From positions 1 through 13,922 of the forward strand of contig JANQHA010000300.1 in the NCBI GenBank assembly GCA_028282865.1: a stretch of 13,922 nucleotides of DNA, in the 5' to 3' direction. Position 1 is the stretch's first letter; every line of letters starts with the position of its first letter. The position numbers and the translations under genes are program-made. The notes beneath the pieces were generated by a model that was not told the origin of the DNA, ran no database searches, and saw only the letters and a list, made by a program, of their open reading frames with translations. Below, piece after piece: positions 1 to 5,415 of this stretch. The stretch comes from Oligoflexales bacterium. GTDB lineage: Bacteria > Bdellovibrionota_B > Oligoflexia > Oligoflexales > CACXFL01.

Positions 1-99
1 ACCGAAATACTTTTTTAAATCTGGTCTATATTGAGCGACAATCTCGCTATCAATCATAGCAGATAGGTCGCTATCTATAACTACACGCTTCTTCGGCAT
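1..99 (-). CDS. 5' end of a truncated gene, possibly a small Hpt-type signalling protein
   Basis: An ATG at 99-97 opens a reading frame that stays open to the window edge, giving 33 residues that begin MPKKRVVIDSDLSAM. The N-terminus has a short basic start, a VVID strand-like stretch and then an acidic/aliphatic helix ending in RPDLKKYF. This loosely resembles the start of stand-alone Hpt-domain proteins (a hydrophobic strand, then a DL..LI helix and an R..D turn), but the phospho-histidine region would lie outside the window. Only a weak G-rich ribosome site (about 108-116) precedes the ATG. It diverges from the lipoprotein gene, with which it shares the 151-base spacer at 100-250. Function is not established; the Hpt idea is a guess from one short stretch. 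Confidence 0.45.
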   Translation of the reverse strand, partial: MPKKRVVIDSDLSAMIDSEIVAQYRPDLKKYFG

Positions 100-250
100 A
101 CCACTTCGCCCCACCAGTATTCACATCATGTACTGATTTCATAATGCCTGATTTGGGAATGATAGAAAACGATTAGATAGATTTAGGATTAAAACTTGCT
201 TGTTAATAACTAGGCACAAATAAAGATACTAAAGAGAGACAGGTAAGCGC
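100..250. promoter_or_regulatory. Divergent spacer upstream of the lipoprotein gene
   Basis: 151 bases between the left-edge gene and the lipoprotein. A possible plus-strand promoter is TTGCTT (near 196-201) with TAAAGA about 19 bases downstream; the spacing and match are mediocre. An imperfect short repeat GATTAG/GATTTAG occurs near 171-186. No reading frame is supported. Confidence 0.3.
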
Positions 251-1318
251 TTGAATTTAAAGGCTATTAAACGATTATCCATCTTAATTCAGACGATGCT
301 TCTGTCGCTTTTTTTGACATGCTGTGGTGATTTCAGACAGTCATCGGCTCTTAGCGAAGGTAACTCGTCGCTAGGTGGCTACCTATTGCCTTTTACTCAG
401 GTTACACTTGACATGGATATCATCCACTTCTTCGCATCGCTAGATTTGGAACAGATCATTGAAGAGCTGCGAAGCAACTTTGGAGTAAAAGTCCTAGTGT
501 TGCCATATCGGGACAGCTACCCCCAGGTAACAAACTCAAAATTAATTGATTTCAACCTAGCAGAAGACTTAGACGCCATTGAGTTTTACACAGCAGCAAG
601 GCAACAGGAAACAGATGAAGCTGCTTTTTTTGAGGCTGGGCTGATTATACCTAGTCGCCCGGATTCGATACGCAACAGGCCTTACTTAAATCAAGACGTA
701 ATCGTACTACATCTAAATGCAGACAAGAACATCCTCATCCATGAAATCATGCACCTACTAATAAGCAGATCACCAGAGAGAAGGTCAGTCTATAGAAACG
801 ACTCTGCTAAAACGAAGCTAGCAGATAATATACAGAAAACAAAAATGAAGTTTTTTGAGTCCGTTCATTCTACCGAGCGACTTGCAGCAGAAGCTGATCA
901 AGCCAAACCTAATACCAAATACCTGGCAGCAATCGACAGGACTTTACGTAGCGGAACTTCTTTTGTTGAATCACTGAAGCAGCACAGTGACAATCACTAC
1001 GGGGAAGAAATGGATATATCTCAGCTCATGTATGAGATGAGAGGCACTATCTATTCCACTGGCGGTATTAGTAAAAAAACATATACCTATTCACTGTGTA
1101 AGGGCTACTATGCACTCTATTTTGACAGATGGCTTGAAGAAACTAAAAAAGAGCACGGGATCATGAAGTCAATTTTCAACGTTTACCGTGATTGGAATGA
1201 GAAAGGGCTAGTTTCTAAAAAAACCTCTTCATATATAGAAAACTATAACTCCTCGATCATGCAATTAAGAAGTCAGCAGACAAAAGACTCTCAGCGCTGG
1301 CTGGAGGAACTAGACTAA
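251..1318 (+). CDS. Putative lipoprotein with HExxH zinc-metalloprotease motif
   Basis: 355 residues from a TTG start, chosen because AGGT (241-244) sits at good spacing upstream. The N-terminus is a lipoprotein-type signal: basic MNLKAIKR, a hydrophobic stretch at about 9-23, then a cysteine pair (C24-C25) fitting a loose lipobox, so the mature protein is probably membrane-anchored outside the cytoplasm. Residues 164-168 are HEIMH, a perfect HExxH zinc-binding signature, preceded by a hydrophobic strand (VIVLHL, ILI). A third ligand is not certain; acidic residues E252/E253 or E262 in the GEEMD...YEMRG segment could serve as in gluzincins. No assigned peptidase family is recognised. It is convergent with the BLUF gene (20 bases apart) and probably transcribed alone. 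The call as a metalloprotease is inferred from the motif only. Confidence 0.8.
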   Translation: MNLKAIKRLSILIQTMLLSLFLTCCGDFRQSSALSEGNSSLGGYLLPFTQVTLDMDIIHFFASLDLEQIIEELRSNFGVKVLVLPYRDSYPQVTNSKLIDFNLAEDLDAIEFYTAARQQETDEAAFFEAGLIIPSRPDSIRNRPYLNQDVIVLHLNADKNILIHEIMHLLISRSPERRSVYRNDSAKTKLADNIQKTKMKFFESVHSTERLAAEADQAKPNTKYLAAIDRTLRSGTSFVESLKQHSDNHYGEEMDISQLMYEMRGTIYSTGGISKKTYTYSLCKGYYALYFDRWLEETKKEHGIMKSIFNVYRDWNEKGLVSKKTSSYIENYNSSIMQLRSQQTKDSQRWLEELD

Positions 1319-1338
1319 AGTGACTCGACGATGCCCCC

Positions 1339-1830
1339 CTAAACCATACACTCTGATTCATTATCACTAGCAACTTGATAGGACTTCCTCATAACATCTG
1401 CGACATTAACCATAAACCTTTTTGCTCGACTTCCCCGAGCCTGGTCAATAGTAGCATGACTAAAACCTGAGCTAAAGAAATCAGAATACCCTTCAATGTT
1501 TACCGGTTTGCTACCATCAAGAGCATAAAAGGCCATAGACCACTCACTAAATAGCCTACCTGCAGAAGGACCTTCATAAAACCTTTCGATTGACATGTGA
1601 CGAGAGTCCATACAAATTCGGTTAGAAAACAAATCTGTTATTACCCTACGATCACCCTCCAGAAGCTGAATAAACTCACGAGTTTTTTGGTGGTAGATCA
1701 ATAGACCAGAGATCTGGTTTTGGCTGTTAAATTGTCGAGCTGTATTTAAAATAGCTTCCAGAGAATTCTCATTCATCTCGGAAACAGCAACACTCGTATA
1801 AATTAATTCGTGTAGGTTACTTTCGACCAT
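1339..1830 (-). CDS. BLUF-domain blue-light photoreceptor
   Basis: 163 residues. BLUF proteins bind FAD and sense blue light through a hydrogen-bond switch around the flavin. The domain fills residues 6-102: LIYTS with the flavin-side Tyr11, a helix ending at Asn35, ISGLLIY, FIQLLEG with the switch Gln55, and SEWSMAF with Trp97 and Met99. All key photocycle residues are therefore present, with about two extra residues between Asn and Gln relative to AppA-type spacing. The remaining 60 residues form a helical-looking, basic C-terminal cap with no output enzyme, so signalling must go through a partner. The ATG at 1830 is preferred because AAGGTG lies 6 bases upstream; a GTG at 1839 would overlap that ribosome site. 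Last gene of a packed minus-strand set, 19 bases after a receiver gene. Confidence 0.93.
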   Translation of the reverse strand: MVESNLHELIYTSVAVSEMNENSLEAILNTARQFNSQNQISGLLIYHQKTREFIQLLEGDRRVITDLFSNRICMDSRHMSIERFYEGPSAGRLFSEWSMAFYALDGSKPVNIEGYSDFFSSGFSHATIDQARGSRAKRFMVNVADVMRKSYQVASDNESECMV

Positions 1831-1849
1831 TAGGATCACCTTTCTTAAG

Positions 1850-2245
1850 CTAGATAAAAAGTTTTATTTTTGCTTTAAAGTCATCTAAACTAACTGGCTT
1901 ACGTAAGTACTCTGTAAAGTCTAAGTTCTTATCGTTGATGATATCTTCGTGGCCAAGAGAACTAGACAACACAAAAGTAGGTATAGCTTCTAAGACTGGC
2001 TTAAGAGAACCATCTGAAAGTATTTCCTCCCCCCTCTTTTCTGGTAAACCGAGGTCCAGCAGAAAAAGCTTTGGCAGGTTCAAAGCATTTTTTAGCGAAT
2101 AAAGAAAGTTAAATAATGAAGCCCCGTCAGAAAACCTCATTAATTCTAGCGAACTATCAAAATGATTAATGACTTCAGATATTTGCCTAAAATCAAAATC
2201 GTCATCTTCGGCTACTAACACATAGTCATTTTGTGGCGATACCAT
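1850..2245 (-). CDS. Single-domain response regulator (Rcp1-like receiver)
   Basis: About 131 residues, a stand-alone receiver with no output domain. Counting from the ATG, the acidic pocket is the AEDDD run (D14-D16), the phospho-acceptor is Asp64 in LFLLDLGLP, the Ser/Thr switch is in FVLSSS (about S94), and the conserved lysine is Lys116 in LRKP. The pattern, with a long loop before the acceptor Asp, resembles the Rcp1 type that often partners phytochrome or other photosensory kinases. The start is ambiguous: TTG (2248) directly follows the Hpt stop codon, and ATG (2245) is the next codon. Neither has its own ribosome site, so translation is probably coupled to the Hpt gene. It sits between the Hpt and BLUF genes, suggesting it carries phosphate for, or is modulated by, the light sensor. 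Confidence 0.92.
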   Translation of the reverse strand: MVSPQNDYVLVAEDDDFDFRQISEVINHFDSSLELMRFSDGASLFNFLYSLKNALNLPKLFLLDLGLPEKRGEEILSDGSLKPVLEAIPTFVLSSSLGHEDIINDKNLDFTEYLRKPVSLDDFKAKIKLFI

Positions 2246-2248
2246 CAA

Positions 2249-2623
2249 TCATTCAGCTAAAACCGCCCCAGAAGCGATTTCCAGCTCCTCTTTCGTGGAC
2301 TCATAGGTTTTTTCTACCTGGGTATATAAAGCTTCCATATTTTTCTTATAGGACAACTCATCAGCTAGATCAAGATTTTCCATTTCTAAGCATTTATTAG
2401 CAAGTGCTTCTGCGCCAATACTCTTACAACTACCCTTCATCTTATGAGCCAAGTATTTGATATTATCGCTATCAGCTACTTGAATAGAATTGTTTAATTC
2501 ACCCAAGCACTGATTAAACTGTGCGTTGAAGATATGGAGCATTTCGCCTAAAAGATCTTTATTACGGATTTCGCCGATCTTCTTTATCGAGGCAATAGAT
2601 TCGCGATCAATAAGTTGTGTCAC
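2249..2623 (-). CDS. Hpt-domain histidine phosphotransfer protein
   Basis: 124 residues. Hpt proteins shuttle phosphoryl groups between receiver domains in multistep phosphorelays. The phosphorylated histidine is His60 in AHKMKGSCKSIGA, the classic HxxKG motif, within a four-helix bundle: the N-terminal helix EMLHIFNAQFNQCLGEL and two later helices are evident. The frame stays open upstream to 2695, but the GTG at 2623-2621 is the likely start, because a G-rich GGGAGG site lies about 6-7 bases upstream and the protein then begins with the usual Hpt N-terminus (LIDRESIASIKKIG). With this start it overlaps the upstream response-regulator gene by 17 bases, a sign of translational coupling. Its stop is adjacent to the next receiver's start. 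No hybrid kinase is in this gene set, so its donor must be encoded elsewhere. Confidence 0.9.
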   Translation of the reverse strand: MTQLIDRESIASIKKIGEIRNKDLLGEMLHIFNAQFNQCLGELNNSIQVADSDNIKYLAHKMKGSCKSIGAEALANKCLEMENLDLADELSYKKNMEALYTQVEKTYESTKEELEIASGAVLAE

Positions 2624-3401
2624 CCCTACCCTCCCATAAAGAGCTGACCCCCAAAAGAACTTCTTTATCCTCAAGTAGCTCCTGGTCGCATGCAAAAGAA
2701 TTCAACCTTAAAACCAAACCTTTACCATAAACAGTTTTTATCTCTACCTTACTGCTAAGAGTACGGACAGTCTTTCTAACCTCAAAAATCTTTCTCTCCA
2801 AAGCATTGTCGCTAACCTTCACGCTACCCCAAACATGACGTTTTATAATGCCCTTCTCAACAACTATACCACTTTGCCTTACAAGGTAGGCGAAGATATC
2901 AGCTTCTTTGGACGATATATAAACCTGACCTAACGGGCTAGATAGAATCTTTTTTTGCAAATCCAACTCTAAATCACCATAACTCACTATCCACTGAGAG
3001 TTCCGGTCTTTAAGTTCTTCCCTCCGGGAACTCAGTCTGGCAATCAGCTCAGAAGCTCCGAAAGGCTTTAAAATAAAATCATTGGCGCCGGCTGCCAAGG
3101 CTTGGCCGATATGATCATTTGAGTCGTCGGAGGTAATTACAATAATAGGGGCGTCGGGCCAACATTTTCTAACCTGAGGAATCACGTCAAGGCCGCATTC
3201 ATTTTTTGCTAAATGAACATCGATGAAAATACCTGTGGGACGAAAAAGTTCGCTGCTACGCAAAAGATCCTGGGCTGAGCTAAAAGAAAAATTCTTAACA
3301 CCTAAAAACTCTTCTATAAGCTTGCAGACAATAGGGTCATCATCCAGCGTTAAGGTGTAGGCTGTATCTATATCATCATGACTGGACGCAAATCTTGGCA
3401 A
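2607..3401 (-). CDS. OmpR/PhoB-type response regulator with winged-helix DNA-binding domain
   Basis: 264 residues from the TTG at 3401, chosen because GGAG sits five bases upstream and the receiver then begins after about 16 residues. The frame extends to a TTG/GTG pair at 3458/3455 that has no ribosome site. The receiver (about 15-130) has the DDD acidic cluster (20-22), acceptor Asp61 in GIFIDVHLA, switch Thr90 in VITSDD and Lys112 in ILKPF. The C-terminal half (about 135-230) reads as a Trans_reg_C winged helix: a GDLELDL entry strand, the SSKEADIFAYLVRQSG helix pair, a recognition helix near ALERKIFEVRKTV and the terminal hairpin YGKGLVLRL. It probably regulates transcription, perhaps of its own operon. 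First gene of the set with the Hpt, receiver and BLUF genes. The C-terminal 30 residues after the winged helix are not recognised. Confidence 0.9.
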   Translation of the reverse strand: MPRFASSHDDIDTAYTLTLDDDPIVCKLIEEFLGVKNFSFSSAQDLLRSSELFRPTGIFIDVHLAKNECGLDVIPQVRKCWPDAPIIVITSDDSNDHIGQALAAGANDFILKPFGASELIARLSSRREELKDRNSQWIVSYGDLELDLQKKILSSPLGQVYISSKEADIFAYLVRQSGIVVEKGIIKRHVWGSVKVSDNALERKIFEVRKTVRTLSSKVEIKTVYGKGLVLRLNSFACDQELLEDKEVLLGVSSLWEGRGDTTY

Positions 3402-3535
3402 TCGATCTCCAATGCATGCAGTTGCTACGGTATTTGCTACCTTAAAGTCGTACACCAACTAACAAGCGTATACCGAATTTTCAAGAGAATAAAATCATCC
3501 CGTAGAAGCTATATTGTAGAAACCTCAACTTCAAG

Positions 3536-3564
3536 GTAAAAGAAGCCAAATTTGCTTTCTTTAC
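3536..3564. terminator. Imperfect hairpin between the CBS and response-regulator genes
   Basis: Arms GTAAAAGAAGC (3536-3546) and GCTTTCTTTAC (3554-3564) pair over 11 positions with one mismatch and one G-T pair, around a 7-base loop. It lies 9 bases past the CBS stop codon. No T-run follows on the minus strand, so it is at best a weak terminator or an mRNA-processing/attenuation structure separating the two gene sets. Confidence 0.3.
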
Positions 3565-3572
3565 TTTCAGAC

Positions 3573-3992
3573 CTATGGTTTGTCGGTTATAGCTTCGGAA
3601 TCCCAGATATAGTGCCTAACTACGGCAGATAATAAGCTAAAACTCACGACACCAACGATAGATTCCATAGATTTAACCGCAATATAGTTAAGACCTTTAT
3701 CTGACATCACCTTAAATATGTCGATCAGATGATTTTCCGGACAACAGAAGGTGGTATCAAAGCCTATAACAGCCGATGCTGGAATTTTGGATAGGTCATT
3801 GGTATTCAAACTTGCTTTTTCGATGTATTCGACCACTCTATCTTTGGTAATTAGGCCGATGAACCTACCTCTATCGGTTATCGATATATACTCTTGATTC
3901 ATACTTCTAAAGCACTTCAAAACCTCGGAAACCGTCCAGGAGCTATCCATAGTTAGCATGGTTGGTGATATCATGATGGATTTAATCTTCAT
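3573..3992 (-). CDS. Two-CBS-domain protein
   Basis: 139 residues made almost entirely of a CBS pair (Bateman module), which usually binds adenine nucleotides and reports energy state. CBS1 spans about 1-60 (IMISPTMLTMDSSWTVSEVL, then YISITDRGRFIGLITKDRVV) and CBS2 about 70-130 (CCPENHLIDIFKVMSDKG, then YIAVKSMESIVGVVSFSLL). No enzymatic or channel domain is attached. The ATG has a strong ribosome site, GGGAG, 6 bases upstream. It is the last gene of the receiver/HPF/CBS set, 54 bases after the HPF gene. Small CBS proteins co-regulated with hibernation factors are known in dormancy or low-oxygen regulons (for example Hrp1 in the mycobacterial DosR regulon), so a dormancy or energy-sensing role is a reasonable inference, not shown here. 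Confidence 0.9.
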   Translation of the reverse strand: MKIKSIMISPTMLTMDSSWTVSEVLKCFRSMNQEYISITDRGRFIGLITKDRVVEYIEKASLNTNDLSKIPASAVIGFDTTFCCPENHLIDIFKVMSDKGLNYIAVKSMESIVGVVSFSLLSAVVRHYIWDSEAITDKP

Positions 3993-4046
3993 TCCTAACT
4001 CCCTTTGAATGATTGCAATTTTCCATTGTAAGAAGCATTACAGTAA

Positions 4047-4451
4047 CTATAAGAATTTAATGAGACCCTCAGAAACTTCATCGTACTCATAACTTCGATC
4101 AGCCTCTTGGTATGAGTCCTCGCTATCATCTATATAGCGGTTTTGATTTCTGATGCTTTGCCGATTTTCTTTAGAAATTTTGCTTTTTCTTCGCCTTAAT
4201 AGCTTATTTATCTTATGCACAATAGCATCCACCGAGGCAAACACATCGTAACTTGAAGCCTCCATAGTCGAGTTAACAGCTCCATTGAGCTTGCATTTAA
4301 TTTTATGCAGCTTTTTAATTTTCATCAGGTCTATTTCAGCATTCAAAGGTTCAAGTTTGAATTTGGATGAAATAGAGTCAATTTTCCTTTCAGCATAATC
4401 GAGCAAATCTCTAGTCTGTCTAATATTTTTAAACCTCATCTGAACAACCAT
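4047..4451 (-). CDS. hpf: Ribosome hibernation promoting factor (HPF/RaiA, S30AE family)
   Basis: 134 residues. The N-terminal about 100 residues fit the S30AE fold that binds the 30S decoding channel and silences ribosomes: an MRFKNIRQT strand, the LLDYAERKIDSISSKF helix, central strands (AEIDLMKI, KIKCKLNGAV), then SYDVFASVDAIVHKINKLLRRRKSK, with the helix rich in Arg/Lys as expected for rRNA contact. After it comes a roughly 30-residue tail rich in Asp, Glu and Tyr (DDSEDSYQEADRSYEYDE) in place of the dimerisation domain of long HPFs. Its length is thus between the usual short and long forms. The start is firm: AAAGGAGG sits 5 bases before the ATG. The gene follows a receiver gene by 11 bases and precedes the CBS gene, placing hibernation in an operon with a two-component receiver. 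The symbol is by family only. Confidence 0.85.
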   Translation of the reverse strand: MVVQMRFKNIRQTRDLLDYAERKIDSISSKFKLEPLNAEIDLMKIKKLHKIKCKLNGAVNSTMEASSYDVFASVDAIVHKINKLLRRRKSKISKENRQSIRNQNRYIDDSEDSYQEADRSYEYDEVSEGLIKFL

Positions 4452-4462
4452 AAAGACCTCCT

Positions 4463-4933
4463 TTACAAATATTTTTTATTCTCATTAAAAACCCACCAAT
4501 CAAGTGCATCTAAAGCAGACTCTAAAACCACTTCAACACCGACTGATTTATGAACAAAGTCATGAACCTCAGGAATTAGCCCTCGATTGGAGATGGTCTT
4601 CGAAGTATCGCTAATAAGAATAATTGGCAGCGGACCGAGGGTAGAATAGAGCAACTCAGCGACACGCTCACCGTTTGTACGCCCTAAGTCATAATCTACA
4701 ATTGCTAAATCAAATTCAGCCTTACAAAAATAATCGATATCGCTATGGTCATGAATTACCTGAAGCTCAAACCCGCGCATTAAAATAACCTCTGCAAGGA
4801 TGGCTGTATAAACTTCGTTATCATCTATTAGAAGTATTCGTCGGGGCGCAACTTCCGCCGGACAATCTAGATAGTTCTCGTGGTCAGTCTCAGTAGGGAA
4901 ATGACTTAAAATCTCGTACGGCAGTGCATACAT
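4463..4933 (-). CDS. Response-regulator receiver protein without output domain
   Basis: 156 residues. After a 30-residue non-conserved N-terminus comes a receiver with the acidic pair D37-D38 in ILLIDDNEVY, acceptor Asp80 in LAIVDYDLG, switch Ser108 in IILISDTS and Lys129 in DFVHKSVG. Nothing resembling DNA-binding or enzymatic output follows; only about 25 residues remain, ending WWVFNENKKYL. The ATG has GAGGT 5 bases upstream. It is the first gene of the set that continues, 11 bases later, with the HPF gene and then the CBS gene, so phosphorylation of this protein may be connected with hibernation or energy sensing. Whether it acts by protein contact or as a phosphate sink cannot be told. 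Three operator-like palindromes lie upstream. Confidence 0.9.
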   Translation of the reverse strand: MYALPYEILSHFPTETDHENYLDCPAEVAPRRILLIDDNEVYTAILAEVILMRGFELQVIHDHSDIDYFCKAEFDLAIVDYDLGRTNGERVAELLYSTLGPLPIILISDTSKTISNRGLIPEVHDFVHKSVGVEVVLESALDALDWWVFNENKKYL

Positions 4934-4944
4934 ATTGTACCTCG

Positions 4945-4954
4945 CTACATGTAG
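4945..4954. promoter_or_regulatory. Perfect 10-base palindrome CTACATGTAG
   Basis: A perfect inverted repeat 12 bases upstream of the receiver gene's ATG at 4933, so within the expected 5' untranslated region. It could be an operator half-site set or chance. Its short length and single occurrence keep confidence low. Confidence 0.25.
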
Positions 4955-4970
4955 TTGGACCTGGAAGACT

Positions 4971-4982
4971 ATTTAATTAAAT
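4971..4982. promoter_or_regulatory. Perfect 12-base AT palindrome ATTTAATTAAAT
   Basis: A perfect inverted repeat 38 bases upstream of the leftward receiver/HPF/CBS set. AT-only palindromes arise by chance more easily, but the position fits a promoter or operator element. A TATAAC word on the minus strand (near 4987-4992) lies just beside it and could be part of a -10 region. Confidence 0.25.
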
Positions 4983-5040
4983 CCGAGTTATACAAAACGA
5001 TCAAACTAGGGAGCATAAACCTTACGTATTTGGATAGTTT

Positions 5041-5054
5041 TTAACCCGGGCTAA
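5041..5054. promoter_or_regulatory. Near-perfect 14-base palindrome centred on CCCGGG
   Basis: TTAACCCGGGCTAA is symmetric except for one base pair position on each side (12 of 14 bases match the reverse complement). It is a GC core in an AT-rich spacer about 110 bases upstream of the receiver/HPF/CBS set, which suits a regulator binding site. No known regulator consensus was recognised. Confidence 0.25.
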
Positions 5055-5178
5055 TTCCTTACAAAAACGTAAGAGTCGAGCCAGAGCTATTGTAGTCTTA
5101 GAATACTAAGCTTACCTTCTAAACTCCTAGGAATAATTTTTAAGGCATGATGACAGACGAACGTCTAACCAAAAAAAG

Positions 5179-5364
5179 ATGAAAATATTTAACAAATGCA
5201 AGGTATTTAGCGAAGTAAATCAGAATAAGAAAGGTAGTATGACTGATGTCCACCCGCCCCGCAACAGAACCCCCAAAAACCTCCTAAAACTTCAGGCGCT
5301 CCAAAGATACAGCCTAAATAACATAGGCCGTGACGCCTCGAAGATCCTACAACTCTCCAAATAG
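5179..5364 (+). CDS. Small basic hypothetical protein, doubtful
   Basis: A 61-residue frame with no recognised domain, rich in Lys, Asn, Arg and Leu, without a signal peptide or membrane segment. The ATG at 5179 is preceded only by an A-run, not a real ribosome site. An internal ATG at 5239 with AAAGG four bases upstream would give 41 residues starting MTDVHPPRNRTPKN. It is the only rightward frame in this spacer and ends shortly before a hairpin that could end its transcript. The composition is not obviously that of non-coding shadow, but evidence for translation is weak. It may instead be leader RNA or chance. Confidence 0.25.
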   Translation: MKIFNKCKVFSEVNQNKKGSMTDVHPPRNRTPKNLLKLQALQRYSLNNIGRDASKILQLSK

Positions 5365-5388
5365 CTCAATCATACTACAGCAGATGAT

Positions 5389-5408
5389 GGCACCTCGACA
5401 GAGGTGTC
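5389..5408. terminator. Stem-loop at the 3' end of the CheB-CheR kinase gene
   Basis: GGCACCTC (5389-5396) and GAGGTGTC (5401-5408) form an 8-pair stem with one G-T pair and a GACA loop, located 8 bases past the leftward stop codon at 5416 and 25 bases past the small rightward frame. There is no T-run on either strand, so it may be a factor-dependent or bidirectional end structure rather than a classical intrinsic terminator. Confidence 0.45.
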
Positions 5409-5415
5409 GCGTCTA

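Larger units (their letters stand above)
4934..5415. other. 482-base intergenic region with palindromes and one doubtful small ORF
   Basis: Separates the receiver/HPF/CBS set (leftward) from the 3' end of the CheB-CheR kinase gene. The first 180 bases are AT-rich and presumably hold the promoter of the leftward set, although no convincing -35/-10 pair stands out. Short inverted repeats are plentiful: perfect palindromes at 4945-4954 and 4971-4982, a near-palindrome centred on CCCGGG at 5041-5054, and small stem-loops at 5058-5073 and 5097-5110. The right part contains the doubtful small reading frame 5179-5364 and a hairpin at 5389-5408. Confidence 0.6.

Noticed and set aside
1319..1338. Shared terminator between the convergent lipoprotein and BLUF genes
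   Set aside because: The 20 bases hold no inverted repeat and no T-run.
4980..5010. FNR-like box upstream of the receiver/HPF/CBS set
   Set aside because: A TTGAT half-site exists on the minus strand but its partner half does not match, so oxygen control cannot be claimed from sequence.
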